From Flavobacteriaceae bacterium (GTDB lineage Bacteria > Bacteroidota > Bacteroidia > Flavobacteriales > Flavobacteriaceae): a stretch of 32,045 bases of DNA. The DNA is taken from positions 1 to 32,045 of the forward strand of contig CANGCT010000026.1 of assembly GCA_947452415.1 (NCBI GenBank). The letters run 5' to 3'. The translations under genes and the position numbers were made by a program. This document shows positions 22,950 through 32,045 of this stretch, piece by piece (within the stretch, counting starts at the first letter, position 1; each line of letters begins with the position of its first letter). The notes beneath the pieces were generated by a model, which was given only the letters and a program-made list of their open reading frames with translations, searched no databases and was not told where the DNA came from.

Positions 22950-25517
22950 TTATGGCGTTTTCTTTTTGAACAAGCCATTCAATAAATCTTTGGCTTGGTT
23001 TACTACTTTTTTAGTTTTAGTAGTATCGCCTGATTTTGTATTTTTATTGATTAAATCTTCTAGGGCACTAGCGCCTTTAGTTACTAATTTTTGTTTTTGT
23101 TGTTTGGCTAGGCTTGTTGCTAAACTAGTAGTTGCCGATTTAATATCGGTACTTACTTTTGGTTTAGAGAAACTTCCAGTAACGTTTGCATTTATAGGTA
23201 TATTATCCAATTTGGAAACATCACTTGGCGATAATTTTGCCAATAAAGCGTTGGCTTCACTTCCTAAATATTTAGCAGGAACATCAAATTTCAAATTGTA
23301 ATTCATTACTTGGTCAAAGCCATGCGTTCCTGTAACGTTAACTTTCATGTCTTGGTATTTTAAATCAAATGGTTTTACCGTTACTTTCCCATCTTTAAAT
23401 GCTAAAGCCATTTTCACATCATTCAAATTCAATTTTTTCAAATCGATGAATTTTACGTTTTGACTTATGGCAGAAAGTAAAGTAGAACTACTTGGATTGA
23501 TAGAAGTTTCAACCATTTGACCCGATAAATCACCCGAAAGGGTTTTTAAATCGGGAGTCATTTCTTTATCGTTTAGACTTCCAGTAAGGTTAATGGTGGA
23601 ATTTAATTTTCCAGTAACTACTCCAGCGATTGGTGCAATTTTTTTGAACATTTCTAATTGGGTGAAGGTTTGCGTAATATCTACTTTATTAAAACCAAGA
23701 TGCATGTTGTATTTCGGCGTTTTTTCTTTAGTAGAAACGGTTCCGTTCATTCCAATTTGACCTCCAAAGATGTTCGTCTTTACATTTTCTAAAGTAACGG
23801 CTTGGTCTTTCACTAGTAATTTTCCCGAACAATCTTTCAAAATTAAATTGTCATAAAGCACGGTATTGGCTTTTGCAGTTAGCGAACAATTTAAAAAGGC
23901 AGGAATTTTCATAGCAGTTGCAGTTGCTTTCACTTCGGTTTTTGCATCAGTTGGTGCAGTTGTCATAAAATCGGAAACTGCAATTTGATTGGAAACCATA
24001 TTGAAATTCCCTTTCAATTCTTGTTTTCGGAATAAAAAACCATAAAAATTGTCTAGAGTTCCTGTTGCACTAATATCGCTTTTTCCGGTAGTTGCTTTAA
24101 ATTCTTGCAGATTTACACGACTTGGATTGAATTGCACCATGGCGCTGCTAATAGTCATTGCTTTGCCAGTTTCATCCACATATTTAAATCCTGTAATACT
24201 CATAGATCCAGCATTATTAATTTTTTGATAATCGCTTTTTTCAACTGATGCCATGTCAAATTTTGAAGTAACATCGGCTTTCAAAATTCCAGAAAGCGGT
24301 TTGTCTAATTTTATAGGATAGGCTTTAGAAAGATTTCCAAGATTGATAGTTCCTTTAAGAGCAGCATCTACTAGAGCATTGGTTGCAACACTTTTTATGG
24401 TCGCTTTGGCGTTAAAAACATCTTGGTCTATAGAGAAAGATAGTTTTTCTAAATCTACATAAGTGTCGTTCATCACACCAGTCTCGTTAATAATTTTAGT
24501 ATCTATAACAATATTTTTAACTGCTTTTGGCAAATTAGGATATTGAAACGAAGCATTATTAGAAGCTATAGCAATATTGAATTTAGGAACAGAGGTGTCC
24601 GAAAGCAATCCCTTGGCAAAACCAACCACGGTAAAATCTCCTGAAGTTTTTACGTTTTCGGTAGTACTTCTGTAGGATGCAGGAATTAATCCCAAGAAAT
24701 TTTTAAACGAGGAAGTAGGTGTTTTAAATTTCAAATCGTATTGCTGCCCAGTTGGCACCATTTGAAGATACCCATCAAATTCTAGTGTCAAGTCGTTAAT
24801 TTTTGCTTTGTTTTCTTTGAAGGTATATTTACTTTTAGCCATGTCGATACCCAAAACGGCATCTAGCGAAACTGCTACATTATTCATGTAGTTCATTTTA
24901 TCCATGCTCATCGATACTTTGGCGGTAGTTTTAGTATCTAAATCTAAAATATTATTGGTAAAATCCCCTGAACCAGAATGATTGATACTGTCTAAAACCA
25001 TTTTGATTTTAGTAGCTTCATTGCTAAATTTAAACTTGAAATTTTCTACTTTGTAGTTTTTTATTTTTAAAGCTAGGGGTTTGCTTTTTCCTTTGTCTTG
25101 CTGCTCTTTATTTTTAAGGGCAATATCAAAATTTCCAATACCATCTTTATTGAAAATGATATTTATTAATCCGTTTTTAGACGAAACGCCTTCAATATTC
25201 ATTGGGTCGTTGGCACCATTAAAAAGTTCCATCACCGACATTTTTAAATTCAATTCATCAAATGCAACCAACGTATCTCCAGCAAAAGGGGCTTTATTAA
25301 TGATTGATAATTTTTCTATAGAAATGGTAGCTTTTGGGAAACCTTTAAACAAACTCAAATCGACATCTTTAAACGCTATTTTGGCATCTACACTTTCATT
25401 AATTGCTTGGGTGATTTTCGCTTTTATTTGATCTTTAAAGAAATACGGAATTGTAAATGCGGCTACAAAAAGCACTAATAAAACGATTCCACTAATTTTC
25501 AAAATTTTCTTTACCAT
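22950..25517 (-). CDS. AsmA-like inner-membrane protein
   Basis: The 855-residue protein has one N-terminal membrane helix (about 5-28) and a long periplasmic part with AsmA-family features: KITQAINESVDAKIAFKDVD near the start, many repeated beta-rich stretches (e.g. GTINLGNLSKAYPIKLDKPL), and a C-terminal AsmA_2-type domain (about 600-800; VDITQTFTQLEMFKKIAPIA, then LSGDLSGQMVE). AsmA and the related bridge-like proteins are thought to carry phospholipids between the two membranes or affect outer-membrane biogenesis. The last 60 residues are Lys/Ser/Thr-rich. The gene lies downstream of sppA on the same strand, 178 bases apart with a terminator between, so it probably has its own promoter. 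Confidence 0.88.
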   Translation of the reverse strand: MVKKILKISGIVLLVLFVAAFTIPYFFKDQIKAKITQAINESVDAKIAFKDVDLSLFKGFPKATISIEKLSIINKAPFAGDTLVAFDELNLKMSVMELFNGANDPMNIEGVSSKNGLINIIFNKDGIGNFDIALKNKEQQDKGKSKPLALKIKNYKVENFKFKFSNEATKIKMVLDSINHSGSGDFTNNILDLDTKTTAKVSMSMDKMNYMNNVAVSLDAVLGIDMAKSKYTFKENKAKINDLTLEFDGYLQMVPTGQQYDLKFKTPTSSFKNFLGLIPASYRSTTENVKTSGDFTVVGFAKGLLSDTSVPKFNIAIASNNASFQYPNLPKAVKNIVIDTKIINETGVMNDTYVDLEKLSFSIDQDVFNAKATIKSVATNALVDAALKGTINLGNLSKAYPIKLDKPLSGILKADVTSKFDMASVEKSDYQKINNAGSMSITGFKYVDETGKAMTISSAMVQFNPSRVNLQEFKATTGKSDISATGTLDNFYGFLFRKQELKGNFNMVSNQIAVSDFMTTAPTDAKTEVKATATAMKIPAFLNCSLTAKANTVLYDNLILKDCSGKLLVKDQAVTLENVKTNIFGGQIGMNGTVSTKEKTPKYNMHLGFNKVDITQTFTQLEMFKKIAPIAGVVTGKLNSTINLTGSLNDKEMTPDLKTLSGDLSGQMVETSINPSSSTLLSAISQNVKFIDLKKLNLNDVKMALAFKDGKVTVKPFDLKYQDMKVNVTGTHGFDQVMNYNLKFDVPAKYLGSEANALLAKLSPSDVSKLDNIPINANVTGSFSKPKVSTDIKSATTSLATSLAKQQKQKLVTKGASALEDLINKNTKSGDTTKTKKVVNQAKDLLNGLFKKKTP

Positions 25518-25641
25518 AACTTCTATTTTAAACTTTTTTAAACAAAAACCTTGCCTTTTTTGTGATGTAAAATTAAATATTTTAAACTAAATTTTAGTTA
25601 AGATTGTGTTATTTACCTGCGTGTAAGTCTATTCCTACAAT

Positions 25642-25675
25642 AAAAAAATCCATTTTACTTTTCATAAAACGGATT
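25642..25675 (-). terminator. Terminator of sppA
   Basis: An 11-bp stem with one mismatch (25647-25657 with 25665-25675; AATCC pairs with GGATT) and a T-run on the minus strand, 21 bases after the sppA stop. Confidence 0.7.
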
Positions 25676-25695
25676 GGAAATTATTTAGTATGGGG

Positions 25696-27453
25696 TTATT
25701 TTATTTTCAATTCATAAGCCATTCGGGCTTGTACTCCTTTTTGAGAAGTCAGTTGTTTTATGTGCTTCAAAATTTCAAAATTTTGTTCGCCAACCGCTTC
25801 TTTTAATATGCTTTCTTTGCTTTGTGCTAATCCAAATTTGGATAAAATATCGCCAAATTCTTTTTCGTATTCTGGAAAATCTTGGGTGCGAAATTTGTTG
25901 GTTTTTCCTAATTTGGCTGCTTCTTGAATTGCTTCATCCATGCCGCCAATCTTGTCTACTAAACCAATTTTTAGCGCATCTTGACCACTCCAAACCCTTC
26001 CTTGCCCAATGGCATCCACTTGGGTAGTGGTTAATTTTCTTCCATCAGCAACTCGTTTTACAAATACACCATAAATTTTTTCAACACCTTCTTGTGCAAA
26101 TCCTCTATAATTAGCATCCAAAGGTTGGAACGGACTATATTCGGAAGCATTTGGATTTGTTTTAACTTGTTCTACATTAATTCCTAGTTTTTTAACGGCT
26201 TCGGTAAAGTTTGGTAAAATTCCAAATACACCTATAGAACCTGTAATTGTATTGGCTTCGGCATAAATTTTATTAGCATTACAAGCAATATAATAACCGC
26301 CGGATGCTGCATAATCTCCCATAGAAACAACCACAGGTTTCACTTTTTTAGTCAATTCAATTTCTCTCCAAATTAATTCGGAAGTCAAAGCATTTCCACC
26401 CGGACTATTAATTCGCAATACAATTGCTTTTACCTCTTTGTTTTTTCTTGCTTCTTGAAAAGAACGACGCATCGATCCTTCGCCAATTTCATTTACATCG
26501 CCTTCACCGCTTCCAATTTCGCCTTGAGCGTAAATTACCGCAATTACATCCCTGGAAGTTAAGTCAATATTGGAAGTAGCAACTTCTTCGGCATAATCTT
26601 TAATATCCACTTTATTATAGTCCTCATCGGTAGTAACTTTTAAGGCTATTCTAATGTCATTATGGTACACGTCTTCATAGGCAATTTTATCTACTAGTCC
26701 TTCTGCTTTTGCCATTTCGGGAGTTCTAGCCAATAACCCATCGGCAATTTGATTCAATCGTACGGGAGTTATTTTTCGGCTTTTAGCGATGTCTGTTATT
26801 ACCGATCCCCAAATAGAATTTAGTAGTTGGGTAGTTTGTTCCCTATTGGCATCACTCATTTTATTTTCTAGAAACGGCTCTACGGCACTTTTGTATTTTC
26901 CGTGACGGATGACTTCCATTTTAAGTCCCGATTTTTCTTCAAAATCTTTATAGAACATGATTTCGGCAGATAATCCTTTGAAATCTAATTCCCCTACAGG
27001 ATTGATGTAAATAGTATTTGCAACCGAATTCAAATAGTAATCTTTTTGAGAATAGGTATTGCCATACGAATAAACAAATTTCCCTGATTTTTTAAAGTCT
27101 TCCAATTGGTCCCGAAGTGCTTTAGTTTGTGCAATTCCAAGATTGGAAACATCGTTTAAAATCGAAATTCCTTTTATTTTATCATCCGTTTTGGCATATT
27201 CAATTGCCTTTAAAACATCCGATAACCCGTCGTGATCGGCAGCAAAATAATCAAAATCCTTGTAGTTTGTTTTTCCTGCATAATCTTCTTTTATTTCGGA
27301 TAAATCCAATTCTATCACCGAATTATTTTTTACCGTTACCGTTTCATCTCCTCCGCCAAACAAGGCTCCGATGAGAAGTATTCCAAAGAAAAAAATCATA
27401 AAAAACGCAAACAAACCAACAATGGTTGCTAAAACATTACCTAAAAATTTCAT
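25696..27453 (-). CDS. sppA: Signal peptide peptidase, 67K type
   Basis: SppA is a membrane-bound serine/lysine protease that degrades cleaved signal peptides. The 585-residue protein has the long (67K) double-domain form: an N-terminal membrane segment (about 8-32), a first domain carrying the general-base lysine (K188 in GKYKSAVEP), and a second carrying the nucleophile (S384 in MGDYAASGGYYIA). RINSPGG (348-354) is the conserved substrate-binding segment. The gene diverges from folK across about 138 bases and precedes the AsmA-like gene. Length and both catalytic residues are as expected for an active enzyme. Confidence 0.94.
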   Translation of the reverse strand: MKFLGNVLATIVGLFAFFMIFFFGILLIGALFGGGDETVTVKNNSVIELDLSEIKEDYAGKTNYKDFDYFAADHDGLSDVLKAIEYAKTDDKIKGISILNDVSNLGIAQTKALRDQLEDFKKSGKFVYSYGNTYSQKDYYLNSVANTIYINPVGELDFKGLSAEIMFYKDFEEKSGLKMEVIRHGKYKSAVEPFLENKMSDANREQTTQLLNSIWGSVITDIAKSRKITPVRLNQIADGLLARTPEMAKAEGLVDKIAYEDVYHNDIRIALKVTTDEDYNKVDIKDYAEEVATSNIDLTSRDVIAVIYAQGEIGSGEGDVNEIGEGSMRRSFQEARKNKEVKAIVLRINSPGGNALTSELIWREIELTKKVKPVVVSMGDYAASGGYYIACNANKIYAEANTITGSIGVFGILPNFTEAVKKLGINVEQVKTNPNASEYSPFQPLDANYRGFAQEGVEKIYGVFVKRVADGRKLTTTQVDAIGQGRVWSGQDALKIGLVDKIGGMDEAIQEAAKLGKTNKFRTQDFPEYEKEFGDILSKFGLAQSKESILKEAVGEQNFEILKHIKQLTSQKGVQARMAYELKIK

Positions 27454-27591
27454 AGTATTAAATTTTTTTTATTAGTTGCAATAACATAAATTTTGTTACA
27501 AATCCTTTGTTTTTCTTTAAAACAAAATAGTTATTAACAGAAAGCACAAATATACTTCAATTCTGAATTTCTTTTAGTTATTTTGCTAAAT

Positions 27592-28725
27592 ATGAATCAG
27601 CAGCATCGAGTTATACTTTCTTTAGGTAGTAATCAAGGCAATCGTCTTGAAAATATTGAGCATGCTATTGCTTTATTACACAAAGAGGTGGGTACTATTG
27701 TGGCGGTTTCGTCTTTATACGAATCGGATTCTTGGGGTTTTGATAGCGATTCGTTTTATAATTGCATTGCGGTTTTGCATGCCAATACTAGTGCGGGTAA
27801 ACTTTTAAAAAATATTCTCAAAGCCGAGAAAAAACTTGGAAGAATACGTTCGGATAGTGCTTTATACCAACCTAGAATCATTGACATTGATATTGTTTCT
27901 TATGGGGAGGAAGTATTAGAAACTCCAACACTTCAAGTGCCTCACAAACATTTGCCAGACCGACTTTTTGTACTGATGCCTATGGAAGAAGTTGTTTCCG
28001 ATTGGGTGCATCCAATAGTAAAAAAAACCGTTTCTGAATTAATAAAGGACTGCGCCGATGCAGGAGCATGCAAAAAGATAGCTTCTTTAACGGCACCTTT
28101 ATCCAAAATCAAATTAGAAAATTTTAATTATATAGCAGTTGAAGGTAATATTGGCGCCGGAAAAACCACTTTGGTTTCTAAAATTGCCGAAGATTTTAAT
28201 GCCAAAACAGTATTGGAACGTTTTGCAGATAATCCTTTTTTGCCAAAATTTTATAAAGATCAAAATCGGTATGCTTTCCCTCTAGAAATGTCTTTCTTAG
28301 CAGACAGATACCAACAAATCTCTGATGATTTAGCGCAATTTGATTTGTTTAAAGACTTTATTGTTGCTGATTATCATATTTTCAAATCACTTATTTTTGC
28401 AAAAGTTACCCTTGCCGAAGACGAATATAGATTGTATAAAACGCTTTTTGATATTATTTATAAAGAAATGCCTAAACCTGCTTTATATATATATTTGTAT
28501 CAAAATACCGAGCGACTTCTTCAAAATATAAAACGGCGCGGTAGAAGTTACGAGCAGGAAATTCCTGCAGCTTATTTGGAAAAAATCAATAACGGATATT
28601 TGGATTATATTAAAACCCAAAAAGATTTGAATGTTTTAATTATTGATGTATCCGAAAGGGATTTTGTGAAAAATCAAGAAGATTACATTTTTGTATTGAA
28701 CGAAATTCAGAATAAAATTAGATAA
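27592..28725 (+). CDS. folK: Fusion of HPPK (FolK) and a deoxynucleoside kinase
   Basis: The 377-residue protein joins two enzymes. Residues about 1-150 are 6-hydroxymethyl-7,8-dihydropterin pyrophosphokinase (folate synthesis): LSLGSNQGNRLENI at 9-22, PRIIDIDIVSYG at 94-105 with the metal-binding aspartates, and PHKHLPDRLFVLMP at 117-130. Residues about 178-377 are a deoxynucleoside kinase with P-loop GNIGAGKTT (185-193), LERF and the DR-type motif in LADRYQQ, and a lid region RRGRSYEQE. That half phosphorylates salvaged deoxynucleosides. I believe this fusion is common in flavobacteria. The ATG at 27592 is used; an in-frame TTG lies 9 bases upstream. It diverges from sppA and meets the SpoU-family gene with a 1-base gap between stop codons. 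Confidence 0.93.
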   Translation: MNQQHRVILSLGSNQGNRLENIEHAIALLHKEVGTIVAVSSLYESDSWGFDSDSFYNCIAVLHANTSAGKLLKNILKAEKKLGRIRSDSALYQPRIIDIDIVSYGEEVLETPTLQVPHKHLPDRLFVLMPMEEVVSDWVHPIVKKTVSELIKDCADAGACKKIASLTAPLSKIKLENFNYIAVEGNIGAGKTTLVSKIAEDFNAKTVLERFADNPFLPKFYKDQNRYAFPLEMSFLADRYQQISDDLAQFDLFKDFIVADYHIFKSLIFAKVTLAEDEYRLYKTLFDIIYKEMPKPALYIYLYQNTERLLQNIKRRGRSYEQEIPAAYLEKINNGYLDYIKTQKDLNVLIIDVSERDFVKNQEDYIFVLNEIQNKIR

Positions 28726-28726
28726 A

Positions 28727-29257
28727 TTATTTACTTAATTTTTGAAATAAATCCCAAACAACAATTCCGGCACTTACCGAAATATTTAAAGAATGTTTGG
28801 TTCCCAATTGTGGAATTTCAATACAACCATCACATAGTTTAATTGCTTCTTGCGAAACGCCATAAACTTCATTGCCAAAAACTAAAGCATATTTGGCGTC
28901 TTTAATTGGTTGGAAATCATCCAAAAACATTGCGTTTTCTACTTGTTCAATGGCATAAACTAAAGTGCTGGAACTCTTTAAATTTTCAATCACTTCCAAA
29001 ATATTTTTATGGTATTCCCAAGCAACGGTTTCTGTAGCGCCAAGTGCTGTCTTATGAATTTCTTTGTTGGGCGGAACTGCAGAAATCCCACATAAATATA
29101 TTTTTTCTATCAAAAAGGCATCCGAAGTTCTAAAAACAGAACCAATGTTATGTAAACTTCTAATGTCATCTAAAATAATACTAATTGGAGTTTTAGATGC
29201 TAATTTAAAATCGGAGATTGATTTGCGTTCCAATTCACTATTTTCTAGTTTTCGCAT
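28727..29257 (-). CDS. SpoU/TrmH family RNA 2'-O-methyltransferase
   Basis: The 176-residue protein has the three SPOUT knot motifs: NIGSVFRTSDAF (motif 1, about 37-48), ALVFGNEVYGVS (motif 2, about 122-133) and IEIPQLGTKHSLNISVSAGI (motif 3, about 145-164). SAM binds in the C-terminal knot. Members methylate ribose 2'-OH in tRNA (TrmH, TrmL) or 23S rRNA (RlmB); the short form without an N-terminal domain fits a tRNA enzyme, but the target is unknown. The gene converges with folK; between the two stops there is a single base and no terminator, so transcripts probably overlap. Confidence 0.9.
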   Translation of the reverse strand: MRKLENSELERKSISDFKLASKTPISIILDDIRSLHNIGSVFRTSDAFLIEKIYLCGISAVPPNKEIHKTALGATETVAWEYHKNILEVIENLKSSSTLVYAIEQVENAMFLDDFQPIKDAKYALVFGNEVYGVSQEAIKLCDGCIEIPQLGTKHSLNISVSAGIVVWDLFQKLSK

Positions 29258-29271
29258 GTAATAAGTGTAAA

Positions 29272-29303
29272 AAAAAAGCTTCCGTTTAACAGGAAGCTTT
29301 TTT
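29272..29303 (-). terminator. Terminator of the DUF1573 gene
   Basis: A perfect 12-bp stem (29272-29283 with 29292-29303, core AGCTTCC/GGAAGCT) with an 8-base loop and a T-run on the minus strand, directly after the DUF1573 gene stop. Confidence 0.88.
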
Positions 29304-29319
29304 ATAAATTTATAAAATA

Positions 29320-29790
29320 TTAGCTTTTAGTTTCAGTTGCTGGAGCAGCTGGAGCATCTGGTAATACATTACCTTTAATAGTAAGAACTTTAGTCTCTTG
29401 ACCTGCAGCGTTTGATTTTACAGTAACGGTTTTAGTAAATTGACCAACTCTATCAGTAGCATAATGTACTTTAATTACCCCTTTTTCTCCAGGTTGGATT
29501 GGTTTTTCTGGTTTAGTAGGTACTGTACATCCACAAGAACCTTGAGTACTTTCAATAGTTAATGGTTTGTTACCATTATTAGTTAGTACAAACTCTCTAG
29601 TTCCTTCAGCATTGTGCTGAATAGTGCCATAATCGATAGTTTCATTTTCAAAAACCATTCCTGCCCCATCAATAGCTGGAGTTTTAACAGTTTCAACTTT
29701 TGCCACTGTAGCTTTTTTTGCTTTTTTCTGAGCGTTTACAGCAGTTACACTAAATATAGCTATTGCAGCTAATAATACAATTTTTTTCAT
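29320..29790 (-). CDS. DUF1573 domain protein (secreted or periplasmic)
   Basis: The 156-residue protein has a signal peptide (about 1-20, ending VNAQ), a Lys/Ala-rich linker (KKAKKATVAKVETVK) and one DUF1573 domain (about 45-143), an immunoglobulin-like fold with the typical FVLTNNGNKPLTIES and QGSCGCTVPTKPEKPIQPGE segments. The function of DUF1573 proteins is unknown; they are common and often abundant in Bacteroidota. The gene stands alone, with its own terminator and a perfect -7 box upstream (29819-29826), which suggests strong monocistronic expression. Confidence 0.9.
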   Translation of the reverse strand: MKKIVLLAAIAIFSVTAVNAQKKAKKATVAKVETVKTPAIDGAGMVFENETIDYGTIQHNAEGTREFVLTNNGNKPLTIESTQGSCGCTVPTKPEKPIQPGEKGVIKVHYATDRVGQFTKTVTVKSNAAGQETKVLTIKGNVLPDAPAAPATETKS

Positions 29791-29818
29791 TTTTGTTTTG
29801 AATTAAAGAATTAACAAG

Positions 29819-29826
29819 CAAATCTA
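29819..29826 (-). promoter_or_regulatory. Promoter -7 box of the DUF1573 gene
   Basis: The minus strand reads TAGATTTG, a perfect TAnnTTTG box, 29 bases before the ATG at 29790. The -33 element is unclear. Confidence 0.5.
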
Positions 29827-29943
29827 ATAAAAAAACAAAACGAATAACTTAAAAAAAACTTAATTTTTTTAAAATTTATTTGCAAGCCCAATATTTGAAT
29901 AGAATTATTTAAATTCGTACACTCATTTTTAAATAAAATCAAC

Positions 29944-32045
29944 TTGTCTTCCAAAGAAAAAAACCCAAAAGAAACGCCGTTAATGAAGCAGTATAACGAG
30001 ATAAAACGGAAGTATCCTGATGCATGTTTGTTATTTAGAGTTGGCGACTTTTACGAAACTTTTGGTGAAGATGCCATCCGGGCGTCTAAAATACTAGGAA
30101 TTGTTCTTACAAAACGGGGTGCAGGATCGGAAACCGAGACGGCTTTGGCGGGATTTCCCCACCATTCTATAAATACGTATTTACCAAAATTAGTAAAAGC
30201 TGGACTTCGAGTGGCAATTTGTGACCAATTGGAAGATCCTAAACTAACCAAAACCATCGTGAAACGTGGGGTTACCGAATTGATAACTCCAGGTGTTTCC
30301 ATGAACGATGAGGTTTTGCAGTCCAAATCCAATAATTTTTTGGCATCAGTTTACTTTGGAAAAAAGATTTTAGGCGTTTCATTTTTAGATGTTTCTACAG
30401 GGGAATTCCTTACGGCACAAGGAAATGAAGAGTATATAGATAAGTTGCTTCAAAATTTTAGTCCGAGTGAAGTTTTAATTCAAAAGAGCAACCGAAATCA
30501 ATTTAAGGAAGTTTTTGGAGAAGATTTCAATACGTTTTATTTGGAAGATTGGGTGTATAATGAAGATTATGCCCTAGAAACTTTGACCAATCATTTTCAA
30601 ACTAATTCCTTAAAAGGTTTTGGAATTGAGGAATTGCAAGACGGAATTATTTCTGCCGGAGCAATTTTATATTATCTGTCCGAAACCCAACACAATAGGG
30701 TACAGCATATTACTAGTATCCAGCGTATTGCCGAAGATGCTTACGTTTGGATGGATCGGTTTACTATTCGAAATTTAGAATTATACCACAGTTACAATCC
30801 CAATGCAGTCACATTGTTAGATGTTATCGATAAGACGCTTTCGCCAATGGGTGGCAGGTTGCTTAAACGATGGTTGGCATTGCCTTTAAAGGACGCAACT
30901 AAAATAAGAAGTCGTCATGAGGTAGTTACATATTTGATGGAGAACCCAGAAATTCTTCAGAAAATTCAACACCAAATCAAGCAAATATCCGATTTAGAAC
31001 GGTTGATTTCTAAAATAGCAACCGGTAAAGTTTCTCCAAGAGAAGTTATTTATCTTAAAGATTCATTGGATGCCATTCTTCCAATAAAAACCTTGGCATT
31101 AGAAAGTAAACAAGAAGCCGTGCGGGTTATTGGCGATAGTTTTCATAGTTGTGATTTGCTTCGCGAAAAAATAAAAACTACCCTTAATCCAGATGCGCCA
31201 GTTGCTATTGCTAAAGGAAATGCTATTGCAACTGGAGTGCATGCCGAGTTGGATGAATTGCGCGCCATTGCTTTTTCGGGAAAAGAATTTCTAGAAGGTA
31301 TTGAAAAAAGAGAATCCGAAATAACCGGAATTTCCTCTTTAAAGATTTCGTTTAATAATGTTTTTGGATATTATATTGAAGTTCGAAATACGCATAAAGA
31401 CAAAGTCCCTACAGAGTGGATTCGTAAGCAAACCCTTGTAAATGCAGAGCGTTACATTACTGAAGAACTAAAAGAATACGAAACTAAAATTCTTGGTGCC
31501 GAAGATAAAATCCACCAAATTGAAGGACAATTATTTGAACAATTAGTGCAGTGGATTGCAACCTATATAAAACCAGTGCAACTGAATGCCAATTTGGTTG
31601 CGCAATTGGACTGCTTGACCTCTTTCACGCAATTGGCAATAGAAAACAAATACGTTTGCCCTAATATTGATGACACTTTCGAGTTGGAAATCACTAACGG
31701 AAGGCATCCCGTAATTGAAAAACAATTGCCTGTTGGTGTTCCATATATTGCCAATGATGTATATTTGGATAGAGAAACCCAGCAAATGATAATGATTACC
31801 GGGCCAAATATGTCCGGTAAGTCGGCTATTTTGCGTCAAACTGCTTTGATTGTGCTCTTGGCTCAAATGGGAAGTTTTGTTCCTGCAGAAGCTCTTCGAA
31901 TGGGAGTGGTAGATAAAATTTTCACTAGAGTAGGGGCCAGCGATAATATTTCGATGGGCGAATCTACTTTTATGGTGGAGATGAACGAAACGGCTTCCAT
32001 ATTAAATAATATTTCCGATAGAAGTTTGGTGCTTTTAGATGAAAT
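29944..32045 (+). CDS. mutS: DNA mismatch repair protein MutS (cut by the window end)
   Basis: MutS recognises mispaired bases and starts mismatch repair with MutL. The visible 700 residues, of roughly 870, show the mismatch-recognition motif (FYE at 36-38 in [11 protein letters not shown]), connector and lever regions, and the ATPase domain with Walker A ([10 protein letters not shown] from G620), the segment [13 protein letters not shown], and the start of Walker B (LVLLDE) at the window edge. The start is taken as TTG 29944 (then [17 protein letters not shown]), which gives the usual MutS N-terminus; the first in-frame ATG is at 29983, 13 codons later, and would still leave the recognition motif intact. 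No stop occurs in frame to 32045. Confidence 0.95.
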   Translation, partial: MSSKEKNPKETPLMKQYNEIKRKYPDACLLFRVGDFYETFGEDAIRASKILGIVLTKRGAGSETETALAGFPHHSINTYLPKLVKAGLRVAICDQLEDPKLTKTIVKRGVTELITPGVSMNDEVLQSKSNNFLASVYFGKKILGVSFLDVSTGEFLTAQGNEEYIDKLLQNFSPSEVLIQKSNRNQFKEVFGEDFNTFYLEDWVYNEDYALETLTNHFQTNSLKGFGIEELQDGIISAGAILYYLSETQHNRVQHITSIQRIAEDAYVWMDRFTIRNLELYHSYNPNAVTLLDVIDKTLSPMGGRLLKRWLALPLKDATKIRSRHEVVTYLMENPEILQKIQHQIKQISDLERLISKIATGKVSPREVIYLKDSLDAILPIKTLALESKQEAVRVIGDSFHSCDLLREKIKTTLNPDAPVAIAKGNAIATGVHAELDELRAIAFSGKEFLEGIEKRESEITGISSLKISFNNVFGYYIEVRNTHKDKVPTEWIRKQTLVNAERYITEELKEYETKILGAEDKIHQIEGQLFEQLVQWIATYIKPVQLNANLVAQLDCLTSFTQLAIENKYVCPNIDDTFELEITNGRHPVIEKQLPVGVPYIANDVYLDRETQQMIMITGPNMSGKSAILRQTALIVLLAQMGSFVPAEALRMGVVDKIFTRVGASDNISMGESTFMVEMNETASILNNISDRSLVLLDE

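Noticed and set aside
30051..31866. Minus-strand open frames inside mutS
   Set aside because: mutS is unmistakable on the plus strand through this region.

Overview
The window looks like a chromosome segment of a low-GC member of the Bacteroidota, most likely a Flavobacteriaceae (Flavobacterium-like) bacterium. Supporting signs are two proteins with type IX secretion (T9SS) C-terminal sorting domains, several perfect TAnnTTTG promoter -7 boxes, AT-rich spacers, no obvious Shine-Dalgarno sequences, and housekeeping proteins of flavobacterial type (WaaA, SppA, AsmA-like, the FolK-deoxynucleoside kinase fusion, SpoU/TrmH, a DUF1573 protein, MutS). The assignment is by recognition only; no database search was made.

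Region 1 (1 to about 11,300) is an accessory, probably mobile island. A leftward five-gene cluster (4972 to 51) encodes a protein of unknown function, a ParB-like/DNA-methyltransferase fusion, a 71-residue protein, a truncated large serine recombinase whose catalytic serine is replaced by alanine, and a full-length large serine recombinase. Two rightward genes of unknown function follow, then a secreted LamG-like T9SS protein facing left. Behind that gene's start is a roughly 180-bp zone of nested inverted repeats. Next come a leftward three-gene cluster (small serine resolvase, unknown protein, membrane-anchored HExxH metalloprotease) and a rightward three-gene toxin-antitoxin operon of HipBST type. 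The hip operon is preceded by three similar operators spaced 40 and 41 bp apart.

Region 2 (about 11,300 to 18,600) carries surface and carbohydrate functions: a secreted GH2 glycosidase with a C-terminal malectin-like domain and, facing it, a 1124-residue Calx-beta protein with a T9SS signal. The spacers on either side hold terminators without an obvious gene and a short coding remnant.

Region 3 (18,577 to 32,045) is core-like: galE and a WbpE-like sugar aminotransferase (nucleotide-sugar supply for surface polysaccharide), a 22-bp-arm palindrome, a RelE/ParE-type toxin-antitoxin pair joined with no gap to waaA, an AsmA-like protein, sppA, the folK-dNK fusion, a SpoU-family methyltransferase, a DUF1573 protein, and mutS cut by the window end.

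Most notable are the tandem recombinases with an apparently dead, truncated partner in one cluster with a ParB-methyltransferase; the HipBST-like operon with its operator array; the nested inverted repeat; and the toxin-antitoxin/waaA coupling.
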